From Marinovum algicola (GTDB taxonomy: Bacteria; Pseudomonadota; Alphaproteobacteria; Rhodobacterales; Rhodobacteraceae), in NCBI RefSeq assembly GCF_900109145.1, contig NZ_FNYY01000005.1, positions 62,001-126,000 on the forward strand: DNA of 64,000 nucleotides. Reading direction: 5' to 3'. Both the position numbers and the translations under genes were made by a program. The notes below the pieces were generated by a model. It saw nothing but the letters and a program-made list of their open reading frames with translations. It was not told the DNA's origin and searched no databases. Below, one piece after another: positions 41,413 to 50,834 of the stretch (its first letter is position 1; every line of letters begins with the position of its first letter).

Positions 41413-43611
41413 ATGTGCCGCAGCTATTTCGACGAAGGCGACCGGATCGGTGTGCTTCTGACCCAGGCGATGGGCGATCTGGCCGGGGTGCTGGATTACC
41501 TGGCGCCGGCGGGCGGCTGCCATCTCGGGGCCTTTGTCGAGGTGCCGCTGGGCCCGCGCAGGATGCTGGGCGTGGTCTGGGGCGCCGGGGCGGGGGAGTT
41601 CGACCGCGCCAAGCTGCGGGCGGTGATCCGGGTGCTCGACGCGGCGCCGATGCGCGAGGGGATGCGTGCCTTTCTGACCCGCGCCGGCGCCTATACGCTG
41701 ACGCCCCTGCCGGCGATGCTGCGGCTGGCCACCCGGGCGCCGGGGCTGGGCGCGCCGCCGGGGGCGCGCAAGATCTATCGCCGGGGCGAGGGGCTGCCGG
41801 ATCGCGACACCAAGGCGCGTCGCGCGGTGCTCGGGGTGCTGGAGGACTATGGCGGGTTGGCCTTTACCCTCAAGGAGCTGGCCGAGATGGCCGGGGTTTC
41901 GCCTTCGGTGGTCAAGGGGCTGGCCGCCCAGGGCGTGGTGCGTGAGGAGGAGGCGCCGCGCGACACGCCCTATCTGCCGCTCGATCCCGCGCGTCCCGGC
42001 AAGACGCTGACCACCGACCAGATGACGGCGGTGGCACATCTGCACACCGCCGCCGGCCAGGGTTATTCCACGACGCTGCTGCGCGGGGTCACCGGATCGG
42101 GCAAGACCGAAGTCTACCTCGAGGCGGTGGCCGATTGCCTGCGCCGCGGACGGCAGGCGCTGGTGCTGCTGCCCGAGATCGCGCTGACCCAGGAATTCCT
42201 GACCCGGGTGGAGGCGCGGTTCGGCGCGAAACCGGCGGAATGGCATTCGGGCATTACCCAGACCGAGCGGCGGCGCTGCTGGAAGATGGTCGGCGAGGGC
42301 GGGGCGCAGATGGTCGTGGGCGCGCGGTCGGCGCTGTTCCTGCCGTTTCGCGACCTCGGGCTGATCGTCGTCGACGAGGAACATGACACCTCCTACAAGC
42401 AGGGCGACGGGGTGCTCTATAATGCGCGTGACATGGCGGTGCTGCGCGCTTCGCTGGAAGACGCGCAGGTGGTGCTGGCCTCGGCGACGCCGTCGCTGGA
42501 GAGCTGGGCCAATGCGCAGGCCGGCAAGTACACGCGGATCGAGCTGACGTCGCGTTTTGGCGCGGCGGTGCTGCCGGAGATGCGGGCGATCGACATGCGG
42601 GCCGAAAGCCTGCCATCGGATCGCTGGGTCTCGCCGACGCTCCAGGCGGCGGTGAATGCCCGGCTGGAACGCGGCGAGCAGTCGCTGCTGTTCATCAACC
42701 GGCGGGGCTATGCGCCGATCACGCTGTGCCGCGCCTGCGGCCATCAGATCGAATGCCCGCAGTGCGATGCGCGGATGGTCGAACACCGGTTTCTCAAGCG
42801 GCTGGTCTGCCATCAATGCGGCGAGAGCCGGCCGATGCCCGAGATCTGCCCCTCCTGCGAGGCGGAAGGCCGGCTGGCGGCGGTGGGGCCGGGGGTGGAG
42901 CGGCTGACCGAGGAGGCGGTGGCGCTGTTTCCGCAGGCCCGCGTGGCGACATTGTCGTCAGACATGTACGGCTCGGCCCGGGCGCTGAAGACGCAGATCG
43001 AGGAGATCGCCGGCGGCGGTGCCGATATCGTCATCGGCACCCAGCTGGTGGCCAAGGGGCACAATTTTCCGCTGCTGACGCTGGTCGGGGTGATCGACGC
43101 CGATCTCGGCCTGCATGGCTCCGACCTGCGGGCCGCCGAGCGTACCTTTCAACTGGTGCGCCAGGTCGCAGGCCGCGCCGGGCGGGCCGAGAAGCCCGGC
43201 CTTGCGCTGATCCAGACCCACCAGCCCGAGCATCCGGTGATCCGGGCGATCATTGCCGGCGACGAGGAGCGCTTCTGGCAGGCCGAGGCCGAGGAACGCC
43301 GCGCCGCCGGGGTGCCGCCTTATGGCCGGCTGGCGGGGATCATCATTTCAGCCGAAGAGGCGCAGCCGGCCTTCGACCTGGGCGCGGCGCTGGCGCGCAA
43401 TGACGCGGCGCTGCGGCGGGTGGGGGCGCAGGTCTTTGGCCCGGCGCCGGCGCCGATCGCCCGGGTTCGCGGGCGGCACCGGGTGCGGCTTCTGGTCAAG
43501 GCCGACAAGGGGGTGGCCTTGCAGGGGGCGCTGGCCGAATGGATCGGCCAGTTCCCGGTGCGTGGCGGGCTCCGGCTGGCGGTGGATATCGACCCGCAGA
43601 GTTTCTTCTAG
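41413..43611 (+). CDS. priA: Primosomal protein PriA (replication restart helicase)
   Basis: 732 residues, a 3'-5' superfamily 2 DNA helicase that restarts stalled forks. N-terminal 3'-BD and winged-helix parts (about 1-190), Walker A GVTGSGKTEV, DEEH box (VVDEEHDTSYKQGDG), zinc-binding cysteine pairs CRACGHQIECPQC and CHQCG...CPSC, and helicase motifs QLVAKGHNFP and RTFQLVRQVAGRAGRAE in sequence. Length equals the usual PriA. ATG 41413 is chosen; no conserved sequence exists upstream. Ends convergent with the glycosidase, the two stop codons sharing CTAG. Confidence 0.96.
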   Translation: MCRSYFDEGDRIGVLLTQAMGDLAGVLDYLAPAGGCHLGAFVEVPLGPRRMLGVVWGAGAGEFDRAKLRAVIRVLDAAPMREGMRAFLTRAGAYTLTPLPAMLRLATRAPGLGAPPGARKIYRRGEGLPDRDTKARRAVLGVLEDYGGLAFTLKELAEMAGVSPSVVKGLAAQGVVREEEAPRDTPYLPLDPARPGKTLTTDQMTAVAHLHTAAGQGYSTTLLRGVTGSGKTEVYLEAVADCLRRGRQALVLLPEIALTQEFLTRVEARFGAKPAEWHSGITQTERRRCWKMVGEGGAQMVVGARSALFLPFRDLGLIVVDEEHDTSYKQGDGVLYNARDMAVLRASLEDAQVVLASATPSLESWANAQAGKYTRIELTSRFGAAVLPEMRAIDMRAESLPSDRWVSPTLQAAVNARLERGEQSLLFINRRGYAPITLCRACGHQIECPQCDARMVEHRFLKRLVCHQCGESRPMPEICPSCEAEGRLAAVGPGVERLTEEAVALFPQARVATLSSDMYGSARALKTQIEEIAGGGADIVIGTQLVAKGHNFPLLTLVGVIDADLGLHGSDLRAAERTFQLVRQVAGRAGRAEKPGLALIQTHQPEHPVIRAIIAGDEERFWQAEAEERRAAGVPPYGRLAGIIISAEEAQPAFDLGAALARNDAALRRVGAQVFGPAPAPIARVRGRHRVRLLVKADKGVALQGALAEWIGQFPVRGGLRLAVDIDPQSFF

Positions 43612-44945
43612 CGGCTCAGCGCGTGCGCCAGGGCGTGGTACGACGCTTTGGGCGTGCGCGCCTGGGTGGCGTAATCGACGTGCACGAGGCCGAAGCGCTT
43701 GTCATAGCCGAAGGCCCATTCGTAATTGTCCAGCAGCGACCAGTAGAAGAAGCCGCGCAGATCGACATCCTCGGCAATGGCGGCGCGCGCGGCATCGAGA
43801 TGGGAGTCGATGAAGCCCTGGCGTAGCGGGTCGTGTACCGCACCGTCCTGCACCGCATCATCGCCCGCCATGCCGTTCTCGGTGACATAGATCGGCAGCC
43901 CCCGGGCCGGTCCCTGTGCCAGCCGCAGCAGGAACTCGCGCAGGCCCTCGGGGCGGATTTCCCAGCCCATTGCCGTCTTGGGCAGCGGGCCATCGACCGT
44001 GCGGTATCGTGGCCAGGGCCGGGTGGGGTCGGCGGCATAAAGCGCGCGGGTGTAGTAATTCACCCCCAGCCAGTCGAGCGGGGTGGCGATGGTGTCCATA
44101 TCCGCCTGCCAGCCCGCCGGCATATGCGGGCCGAGGCCTTCGAGCGCCTCGGCCGGATAGCCCTGGCCGGCGATGGCCTCGATGAACCAGCGGTTGTAGA
44201 TCGCATCGGCCCGGGCGGCGGCGGCCCGGTCTTCGGAGCTGTCGCTGGCGGGGCTGGCGGTTTCGAAGTTCAACACGATGCCGAGGTCTTTCGCCCCGCT
44301 GGCGCGAAGCGCCTGCATCGCGGTGCCATGGGCCAGCAATACATGGTGCATGGCATGGGCGGCGGCGCGGATGTCGCGCAGGCCGGGCGCATGGGCGCCG
44401 ATGAAATGCGACAGCCAGGCGACGCACCAAGGCTCGTTGATGGTGGCGGTGGCGGCGACACGATCGCCGATGCGGTCGAAGACCACCGCGCAATAGTCGG
44501 CGAACCAGCCGGCAATGTCGCGATTGGTCCAGCCGCCTTTCATCGCCAGCGCCGACGGCAGATCCCAGTGATACAGCGTCAGGAACGGCGTCATCCCGCG
44601 CGCGAGCACGCCGTCGACCAGCCGGTCGTAGAAGTCGAGGCCCTCGGCGTTGGGGCGGCCGGTGCCCTCGGGCATGACCCGTGACCAGGAGGTCGAGAAG
44701 CGGTAGGCGTCGAAGCCGGCCGCCTGCATCAGATCGAGATCCTCCTGCCAGCGATTGTAATGGTCGCAGGCCACCGCGCCGTCGTCGGCGCCGGCCACAT
44801 TGCCGGGGGTGGCGGCGAAGGTGTCCCAGTGGCTGGCACCGGCGCCGCCGAAGCCGGAGCCCTCGATCTGATAGGCCGCGGTTGCGGCGCCAAACAGGAA
44901 GTCGGTCGGGAAATCGCTGCGGGCGTTGCGAAGCGCGTCTGTCAC
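43608..44945 (-). CDS. Family 1 glycoside hydrolase (beta-glucosidase)
   Basis: 445 residues, complete GH1 TIM barrel. Acid/base E171 lies in TINEP and nucleophile E356 in YVTENG; the N-terminal FLFGAATAAYQIEG and the late WSLLDNYEWAFGYDKRFG are also diagnostic. Cytoplasmic, no signal peptide, so it should hydrolyse imported beta-glucosides or cellobiose-like sugars; no transporter adjoins it. The GTG start at 44945 follows AGGAG by 7 bp; an in-frame TTG at 44963 is less likely. Confidence 0.93.
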   Translation of the reverse strand: MTDALRNARSDFPTDFLFGAATAAYQIEGSGFGGAGASHWDTFAATPGNVAGADDGAVACDHYNRWQEDLDLMQAAGFDAYRFSTSWSRVMPEGTGRPNAEGLDFYDRLVDGVLARGMTPFLTLYHWDLPSALAMKGGWTNRDIAGWFADYCAVVFDRIGDRVAATATINEPWCVAWLSHFIGAHAPGLRDIRAAAHAMHHVLLAHGTAMQALRASGAKDLGIVLNFETASPASDSSEDRAAAARADAIYNRWFIEAIAGQGYPAEALEGLGPHMPAGWQADMDTIATPLDWLGVNYYTRALYAADPTRPWPRYRTVDGPLPKTAMGWEIRPEGLREFLLRLAQGPARGLPIYVTENGMAGDDAVQDGAVHDPLRQGFIDSHLDAARAAIAEDVDLRGFFYWSLLDNYEWAFGYDKRFGLVHVDYATQARTPKASYHALAHALSR

Positions 44946-45034
44946 GGGTCGGTCTCCTGTCAAAATAGGGTGGTGCCGGCGCAGAATGACAGCGCTAACG
45001 GCGCTGTCAACTTGGCGATCCGCCGGAGCGGGGT

Positions 45035-46060
45035 TTATCCGAACAGGTCGCTCTGTCCCGGCGCGCGGGGGGCGGGCAGGCCGAGGTGGGCCCAGGCCTT
45101 CTGGGCCAGCATCCTGCCGCGCGGGGTGCGCTGGATCAGGCCCTGTTGCAGCAGGTAGGGCTCGATCACCTCTTCCAGCGCATCGCGGCTTTCGCTGAGC
45201 GCGGCGGAAATCGTCTCGATCCCCACCGGGCCGCCGGAGTAGTTTTCGGCGATCAGCTTGAGATAGCGCCGGTCGGCGCCGTCGAGGCCGAGGTTGTCGA
45301 CGCCCAGCCGGGTCAGCGCGCCATCGGCCAGCTCGCGGGTGATATGGCCGTCGCCATCGACCACGGCGAAATCCACCACCCGCCGCAGTAGCCGCCCGGC
45401 GATGCGCGGCGTGCCACGGGCGCGGCGGGCGATCTCTCTGGCGCCTGCGTCGTCGGCGGGCACCCCGAGCTTGACGGCATTGCGGCTGACAATCTCGTGC
45501 AGCTCGTCGATGGTGTAGAAATTGAGCCGCGTCGGAATGCCGAAGCGGTCGCGCAGCGGCGTCGTCAGCAGGCCAAGGCGGGTGGTCGCGCCGACCAGGG
45601 TGAAAGGTTGCAGCTCGATCCGCACGGTGCGCGCGGCCGGGCCTTCGCCGATCACCAGGTCCAGTTCGAAATCCTCCAGCGCCGGATAAAGCACTTCTTC
45701 CACCACCGGGTTGAGCCGGTGGATCTCGTCGATGAACAGGACGTCGCGGGCCTCGAGGTTGGTCAGGATGGCCGCCAGATCGCCGGCCTTGGCCAGCACC
45801 GGTCCCGAGGTCATGCGGAAGTTGACGCCCAGCTCGCGCGCCATGATCTGCGCCAGCGTCGTCTTGCCCAGGCCCGGCGGGCCGTGAAACAGCGTGTGGT
45901 CCATCGCCTCGCCGCGTTGCCGGGCGGACTGAATGAAGACGCGCAGGTTGGCGCGGGCCTCGGCCTGACCGATGAAATCGCCGAGCTGCTGCGGGCGCAG
46001 CGCGCGGTCGACATCCTCGGGCCGCGCTTCGGGGCGCAGGGTGGGGTCCGGTTCGCTCAT
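45035..46060 (-). CDS. ruvB: Holliday junction DNA helicase RuvB
   Basis: 341 residues, AAA+ motor of the RuvABC branch-migration complex. N-terminal [12 protein letters not shown], Walker [13 protein letters not shown], Walker [12 protein letters not shown], sensor 1 [18 protein letters not shown] and C-terminal winged helix with [10 protein letters not shown]. Downstream of ruvC-ruvA in the same direction with a 25-bp gap. Confidence 0.97.
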   Translation of the reverse strand: MSEPDPTLRPEARPEDVDRALRPQQLGDFIGQAEARANLRVFIQSARQRGEAMDHTLFHGPPGLGKTTLAQIMARELGVNFRMTSGPVLAKAGDLAAILTNLEARDVLFIDEIHRLNPVVEEVLYPALEDFELDLVIGEGPAARTVRIELQPFTLVGATTRLGLLTTPLRDRFGIPTRLNFYTIDELHEIVSRNAVKLGVPADDAGAREIARRARGTPRIAGRLLRRVVDFAVVDGDGHITRELADGALTRLGVDNLGLDGADRRYLKLIAENYSGGPVGIETISAALSESRDALEEVIEPYLLQQGLIQRTPRGRMLAQKAWAHLGLPAPRAPGQSDLFG

Positions 46061-46085
46061 CTCTGCCGCTCCTCGCGCCTTTGCC

Positions 46086-46751
46086 TCATCCTTTCGGCGC
46101 CAAGAGCTTGAGCGCGGCGCGGATCAGGGCCGGGGTTTCGGCCGCGGGGTCGTCGCCGGCGGCCTGGGCCACCGCGCCCGCCGCCTCGCCGGGACCGTAG
46201 CCCAGGTTGCTCAATGCCGACAGCGCCTCGGCCTGGGCGTTGCTTGTCTTGGGTGCGGGTTTGGCTGCGGGCCGGGCCGGGGCCGGCTCGATCACCGCGT
46301 CTTCGACATCGCCCAGTTCGGCCGTCCGGGCGCCGCCCATGGCCATCACCGCCGGCGCCTTGTCCTTCAGCTCATGCACCACCCGCTGCGCGGTTTTGGG
46401 GCCGATCCCCTTGGCCGCCTTGATCGCCGTGACATCGCCAAGCGCGATCGCCCGGCCCACGCCCTCGGGGCCCAGTGCGCCCTGGATCGCCAGTGCCGCC
46501 TTGGCGCCGACGCCCTGCACCGTCAGCAGCAGCCGGTGCCATTCCTTCTCGACCAGCGACGGAAAGCCGTAGAGCTGCAACAGATCCTCGCGCACCACCA
46601 GATCGGTATAAAGCGCCACCGCTTCGCCGGGGCCGGGCAGGGTGGCCAGGGTGCGCTCGGAACAGAACACCACATAGCCCACGCCGCGCACGTCGAGCAG
46701 CACGTGATCCTCGCCGCGATAGTCGATCCGCCCCGAGAGCTTGCCGATCAT
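46086..46751 (-). CDS. ruvA: Holliday junction DNA helicase RuvA
   Basis: 221 residues: OB domain ([20 protein letters not shown]), two HhH motifs ([14 protein letters not shown] and [19 protein letters not shown]), a flexible Pro/Ala-rich acidic linker and the C-terminal domain III that binds RuvB ([16 protein letters not shown]). The ATG at 46751 overlaps ruvC by 4 bp; the frame extends upstream within ruvC but without homology. Confidence 0.96.
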   Translation of the reverse strand: MIGKLSGRIDYRGEDHVLLDVRGVGYVVFCSERTLATLPGPGEAVALYTDLVVREDLLQLYGFPSLVEKEWHRLLLTVQGVGAKAALAIQGALGPEGVGRAIALGDVTAIKAAKGIGPKTAQRVVHELKDKAPAVMAMGGARTAELGDVEDAVIEPAPARPAAKPAPKTSNAQAEALSALSNLGYGPGEAAGAVAQAAGDDPAAETPALIRAALKLLAPKG

Positions 46752-47242
46752 GACGCCCGCGCCTCGCGCAGGCTGGGCGAACGGTAATAGAGCGCATGGG
46801 TGATGGCGATGGCCAGCGCGTCGGCCGCATCGGCCCCGGCCAGCACCACGCCGGGCAATTGCATCTTGACCATATGGGCCACCTGTTTCTTGTCCGCATG
46901 GCCGACACCGACCACGCATTTCTTGACCGCGTTGGGGGCATATTCGCCAACCGCGAGCCCGGCCTGCGCCGGCACCAGAAGCGCGATGCCCCGGGCCTGG
47001 CCCAGCTTCAGCGTCGCCACCGCATCCTTGTTGACGAAGGTCTGTTCCACCGCCGCCGTGGTGGGGGCGAACCGCGCCAGCACCGCCGAGAGCTGTTCAT
47101 GCAACGACACCAGCCGCAGTGCAAGATCCGTGCCCGAGGAATGGCAGATGCCGTTTGCCACATGCGTCAGCTTGTTGCCCGAGACGTCGATCACGCCCCA
47201 GCCCAGGTTGCGCAAACCCGGATCGATGCCCAGAACCCGCAT
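46748..47242 (-). CDS. ruvC: Holliday junction resolvase RuvC
   Basis: 164 residues, RNase H-fold endonuclease resolving four-way junctions. D7 in [14 protein letters not shown] and the glutamate in [12 protein letters not shown] are catalytic acidic residues; the C-terminal [13 protein letters not shown] holds the remaining aspartates. First gene of ruvC-ruvA-ruvB. The usual following genes ybgC-tolQRAB-pal are not here; ybgC is 10 kb away. Confidence 0.96.
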   Translation of the reverse strand: MRVLGIDPGLRNLGWGVIDVSGNKLTHVANGICHSSGTDLALRLVSLHEQLSAVLARFAPTTAAVEQTFVNKDAVATLKLGQARGIALLVPAQAGLAVGEYAPNAVKKCVVGVGHADKKQVAHMVKMQLPGVVLAGADAADALAIAITHALYYRSPSLREARAS

Positions 47243-47563
47243 GACTGCCCCGTTTGTTGCCTTTTTGTTTCGCTAGCACGAACCGGGAACAAACGCCAAG
47301 CGAAACCTGTCAAGCCGATTGCCCGGTCAGGACCGGGCCGGCGGCGATCCAGGGCCGTCGCAAAACGCGTCCCGCGAAGGTCTGAAAACGACATGAAAGC
47401 CCTTAGTTTATTGATTTATTTCAGACTCTTGGGGGCCAAAAGAGCCATGCAGAAAACGCATATGGGGAATGCGCCGGTGGCGCTTGCTCGGGGCGTGTTT
47501 GCACATTAATTGCGCGAAATGAAAACACGCGCCGCCATGGCGCTTTAGCCTAGGAGCAAAACA
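47243..47563. other. 321-bp intergenic region between ruvC and a DUF1127 gene
   Basis: No coding sequence that I can support. It must hold the ruvCAB promoter (near 47250-47300, reading left) and that of the DUF1127 gene. The stretch 47400-47430 (TTAGTTTATTGATTTATTTC) is strikingly A/T-rich for this genome and could be an UP element or small-RNA start. TTGCTC at 47484 with CATTAAT near 47504 is a weak promoter guess. AGGAG lies before the DUF1127 ATG. Confidence 0.4.
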
Positions 47564-47779
47564 ATGGCAGTTTCTGAACAGAGCCACGCCCATATCGCCA
47601 TTGCCGGCGTTGCCGAACGGATCGGTCGCGTCATTATCGCCATGATCTCGGCCGTGCAAGAGTGGAACGACGCCCGCCAGACCCGCAAGATGCTGTCGCA
47701 GCTGAGCGAGAGCGAGCTGGACGACATCGGTCTGACCCGCGCTGACATCGACCGCGTCGCACGCGGCGATTATCACTGA
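47564..47779 (+). CDS. DUF1127 small protein
   Basis: 71 residues. RQTRKMLSQLSESELDDIGLTRADIDRVARG is the DUF1127 (YjiS-like) C-terminal signature; the N-terminal half is hydrophobic to amphipathic (IAGVAERIGRVIIAMISAVQ). Small DUF1127 proteins in related Rhodobacter are stress-induced and bind RNA, affecting small RNA turnover. AGGAG lies about 8 bp before the ATG. A single-gene transcript ended by the hairpin at 47805-47832 is likely. Confidence 0.88.
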   Translation: MAVSEQSHAHIAIAGVAERIGRVIIAMISAVQEWNDARQTRKMLSQLSESELDDIGLTRADIDRVARGDYH

Positions 47780-47804
47780 AAGCGCGCAGATGAGTACGCC
47801 CCCG

Positions 47805-47832
47805 GGCCGCGACTTCGATGGAAGCCGCGGCC
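47805..47832 (+). terminator. Hairpin after the DUF1127 gene
   Basis: GGCCGCG (47805-47811) pairs CGCGGCC (47826-47832), and CTTC with GAAG inside, with one A/C mismatch and loop GATG. Followed by TTACTCGTT, a short T-containing tail; a moderate terminator. The rest of 47833-48004 shows no gene. Confidence 0.55.
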
Positions 47833-48004
47833 TTACTCGTTAATGGGGGGCGGGTAAGTCTGATGATGCGGCCCGCAGAAATCTAGGCGTGGGTGCGGGC
47901 CGCGGGAATCCGGTCCGGGCCGCGGGGGGCGGCTGGACCGGAGCACTGGTTAACAAACAATCGGATGCGCGGGGCGCGGCACGCCAGGGCCGGCGCCCCT
48001 GCGA

Positions 48005-48349
48005 TCACATAAGCAGCGGTGCAATGAAGCGGGCGACGGCCTGCGATACGGGCTCGATCTGCATCGCCCAGGCGGCGCCCTGCTCGAAAATCGTGCCCTC
48101 GGCCAGCAGCGCCAGCTTGTCTTCGTATTGAACTGGGCCCTGATGGGCGATCAGCAGGCCCTTGAAGCCGACAAAGCCCAGGCCGATGGTCAGCAGGCCG
48201 CGCAGCGGCACGCCGGTGAGCCCGCGGCGCGGACGTTGACGGATGACCCCTGTACGGTCAATGAAATTGACGTGACCGCGCGCCAGCTTGCGGTTCTTTC
48301 TGGCAATGCGATTCACACGTTTGTCGAAATGGAAAAGCGTTTCCGACAT
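48005..48349 (-). CDS. Conserved small membrane protein, unknown function
   Basis: 114 residues, not recognised beyond similarity of style to Rhodobacterales hypothetical proteins. N-terminal 45 residues are strongly basic (KRVNRIARKNRKLARG), followed by one hydrophobic segment at about 52-68 (LTIGLGFVGFKGLLIAH) and an uncharged, Ala-rich C-terminus ending VARFIAPLLM. It could be a single-pass inner membrane protein with a cytoplasmic basic tail. Stands alone between DUF1127 and prmA. Confidence 0.6.
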   Translation of the reverse strand: MSETLFHFDKRVNRIARKNRKLARGHVNFIDRTGVIRQRPRRGLTGVPLRGLLTIGLGFVGFKGLLIAHQGPVQYEDKLALLAEGTIFEQGAAWAMQIEPVSQAVARFIAPLLM

Positions 48350-48456
48350 GGCAGCCTCTAACTATCTGGCCCCCACCAGACACGGGAACCTTAATGGGCT
48401 GCAAATGTGGCGGCACTGCGGCAACTGCCTCGAATTGACCGAAAAACCCCGCAAAA

Positions 48457-49329
48457 TCAGCTAGATTTGCGGAGGGTCAGGGTCGTCCATTCAACAATAT
48501 CTTCGCGTTGCACCAGATTGATACCATTCCGGGAATAAACCGCAATGACCTCATCCGCCTGTTCGGTGAGGATTCCGGATAGAATCGCATATCCCCCGGT
48601 ATCGAGCGCCCGGGCCATATCGGGAGCCAGGGCGATCAGCGGCCCCATCAGGATATTGGCAAAGACCAGATCAAAGGGCGCGCGCGCGGCGATGTCGGGA
48701 TGATCGAAGCCGGTGGCCTCGACACAGGCCACCCGTCCCTCGAGCCCGTTGGCGCGGACATTGGCCTCGGCCACGTCGACGGCCACTCGGTCGATATCCG
48801 AAGCCAGCACTTCTTGCGGCCAGATCCGCGCCGCCGCCATCGCCAGAACGGCAGTGCCACAGCCGATGTCGGCCACGCTCTGGCCTTCGAAGCCCTCATT
48901 GGCCAGCCGGTCGAGCGCCCGCAGACAGCCCAGCGTGGTGCCATGGTGGCCGGTGCCAAAGGCCATGGCGGCCTCGATCAGCAGCGGCTCGGCGTTTTCG
49001 GGCACCTTGTCGGCGTCATGGCTGCCATAGACAAAGAACCGGCCGGCCTCGACCGGAGCAAGCTCGCGCCGGACCTTGGCCACCCAGTCGGTCTCGGGCA
49101 GTTCAGAGATGACGAAGTCCTTGGCGGCGAAGGCGGCCGAGAGCAGCGCAAGCGCTGCCGCATCGGGGGCTTCGGTGAAATAGCCGCCGATCTCCCAGAG
49201 GCCCGAACCATCCTCCATCTCGAAGACGCCGACGCCGGTGGGCTCCGGCTCCAGCCGTTCCATCGCCAGACCGAGCGCATGGGCCTGATCTTTTCCGGTC
49301 AGGGTGGTGAAGGCGGTGAATGTGGGCAT
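48457..49329 (-). CDS. prmA: Ribosomal protein L11 methyltransferase
   Basis: 290 residues: N-terminal substrate-recognition domain (about 1-115) and a SAM-dependent Rossmann domain. Motif I VADIGCGTAVLAMAAAR binds SAM, LASDIDRVAVDVAEANVRAN follows, and the post-I part DLVFANILMGPL contains the NILxxPL signature of PrmA. GTGHHGTT just before motif I also fits. Trimethylates ribosomal protein L11. Confidence 0.92.
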   Translation of the reverse strand: MPTFTAFTTLTGKDQAHALGLAMERLEPEPTGVGVFEMEDGSGLWEIGGYFTEAPDAAALALLSAAFAAKDFVISELPETDWVAKVRRELAPVEAGRFFVYGSHDADKVPENAEPLLIEAAMAFGTGHHGTTLGCLRALDRLANEGFEGQSVADIGCGTAVLAMAAARIWPQEVLASDIDRVAVDVAEANVRANGLEGRVACVEATGFDHPDIAARAPFDLVFANILMGPLIALAPDMARALDTGGYAILSGILTEQADEVIAVYSRNGINLVQREDIVEWTTLTLRKSS

Positions 49330-49418
49330 GAGGAGCCTCCTGGCAAGCGTTTCCGGTCTCTAGCCCGAAGTCGCGGCCATGGCCAGTCACTCTCTGCCTG
49401 GCCCGGATGGCCCGCCGC

Positions 49419-49439
49419 GCCCCGGACGTGATCCGGGGC
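49419..49439. repeat. Family B palindrome between prmA and MFS gene
   Basis: GCCCCGGA (49419-49426), loop CGTGA, TCCGGGGC (49432-49439) in the gap between the two minus-strand genes. Same unit as at 19263, 54862 and 62366. Confidence 0.55.
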
Positions 49440-49480
49440 CTCTTGGCCCGGCTGGCGAAGCGCTCCCGGCCGGGCGGGGA

Positions 49481-50728
49481 TCACTCGGCGGGGGCGGCGG
49501 CGATATAGCCGGAAAACACCGTCTCGTTGCCGGGCGCCGGGTGGCGCGGGATCAGCAGCGCCAACAAGAAGGAGGCCGTGGCGATCCCCGCCGCCCCGAC
49601 AAAGACCGCGCCGGGCGAGATCAGCCAGAGATACCCCAGCCCTGCCGGCAGGAACACCGCCGCGATATGGTTGATGGTAAAGGCCACCGCCGCCGTGGGG
49701 GCGATGTCGCGCGGATCGGCGATCTTCTGGAAATAGGTCTTGAGCGCCAGCGCCAGGGCAAAGAACATGTGATCGATCACGTAGAGCGAGGCGGCCAGCA
49801 GCACGCCCCAGCCGAAATAGTAGATGCCGCCATAAGCCAGAAACACCGCGATCAACCCGGCGTATTCAAAGAGCAGCGTCGCGCGTTCGCCGAACCGGCC
49901 GACGGCGCGGCCCATCACGGGCGCAAAGACCATGTTGGCCACGAGGTTGATCAGGAACAGCGCCGTGACTTCATGCACCTGAAAGCCGAAGCGTTCGACC
50001 ATCATGAAACCGGCAAAGACCACGAAGATCTGCCGCCGCGCGCCGGACAGGAATTGCAGCACGTAATAGAGCCAGTAGCGCCGCCGCAGGATCAGCTTCT
50101 TGATCTGCGGATCGGGGGCTTCGAACCGCGGATAGGCCTGCATCGCCAGCACGGCCAGCGCCGCGGTGATGCCGCCGGCGATCAGGTAGACATGTGGATA
50201 AGACAGTCCCAGCGCCTCCCAGGTCAGCACGATGGCGCCATAGGCCAGCAGGGTCGCCGCCGAGCCCGCCGCCAGCAGCAGGCCGAGAATGCGCGGCGCC
50301 TGATCTTTGGGCATCCATTGCAACTGTAGCGACTGGTTGACCGTCTCGTAGTAGTGAAAGCCGATCGATGACAGCATGGTCACTGTCAGGATACCCGCCA
50401 TCGAGGGGAAATATGCGGTCACCGCCGTCGCCACCCCCAACAGCAGCAGCGCGACAAGCCCCAGCACCTGCTCATGCATAAGCATGATCAGCGCGATGAC
50501 GCCCACCGCCAGAAAGCCGGGGATTTCGCGTACCGTGTGCAGCCAGCCGATGTCCGATCCGTCAAACCCGGCCACTTCGATGACGAAGTTGTTGAGCAGC
50601 GCCGACCAGGTGGCAAAGGCCACCGGCATCGCCGCCGCCATGAGAAACAGCAACGTCACCGGCCGCTGCCAGAGTGGCAGCTCGCGGGAGGTGGAAAGGG
50701 GCACGCAACGGATCATGAGCCTTGCCAT
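49481..50728 (-). CDS. Major facilitator superfamily transporter
   Basis: 415 residues with about 12 hydrophobic helices. The N-terminal part PVTLLFLMAAAMPVAFATW and the loop GWLHTVREIPGFLAV suggest an MFS protein with an unusual HTVREIPG motif instead of the classical motif A; the later FLSGARRQIFVVFAGFMMVERFGF lies between the halves. A subset of Rhodobacterales carry this protein; the substrate is unknown. The start is uncertain (ATG 50728 or 50716); the frame extends to 50869 without conserved sequence. Divergent from the gene at 50835. Confidence 0.8.
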   Translation of the reverse strand: MARLMIRCVPLSTSRELPLWQRPVTLLFLMAAAMPVAFATWSALLNNFVIEVAGFDGSDIGWLHTVREIPGFLAVGVIALIMLMHEQVLGLVALLLLGVATAVTAYFPSMAGILTVTMLSSIGFHYYETVNQSLQLQWMPKDQAPRILGLLLAAGSAATLLAYGAIVLTWEALGLSYPHVYLIAGGITAALAVLAMQAYPRFEAPDPQIKKLILRRRYWLYYVLQFLSGARRQIFVVFAGFMMVERFGFQVHEVTALFLINLVANMVFAPVMGRAVGRFGERATLLFEYAGLIAVFLAYGGIYYFGWGVLLAASLYVIDHMFFALALALKTYFQKIADPRDIAPTAAVAFTINHIAAVFLPAGLGYLWLISPGAVFVGAAGIATASFLLALLIPRHPAPGNETVFSGYIAAAPAE

Positions 50729-50834
50729 ACGCCCGCCCGCGCGCGAAGGCGAGCGAAACCGGCGCGCAGGCGCCTCTGCATGGCCGCACAGAGCGCGGTT
50801 TATCCCGCCGTCGCAGGGTGCTAAGGACGGCGCC

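Noticed and set aside
43608-43611. Overlap of priA and GH1 stops as a possible annotation error
   Set aside because: Both ends are well supported by homology; CTAG gives a stop on each strand and such 4-bp convergent overlaps are common. The same occurs at 53267-53270.
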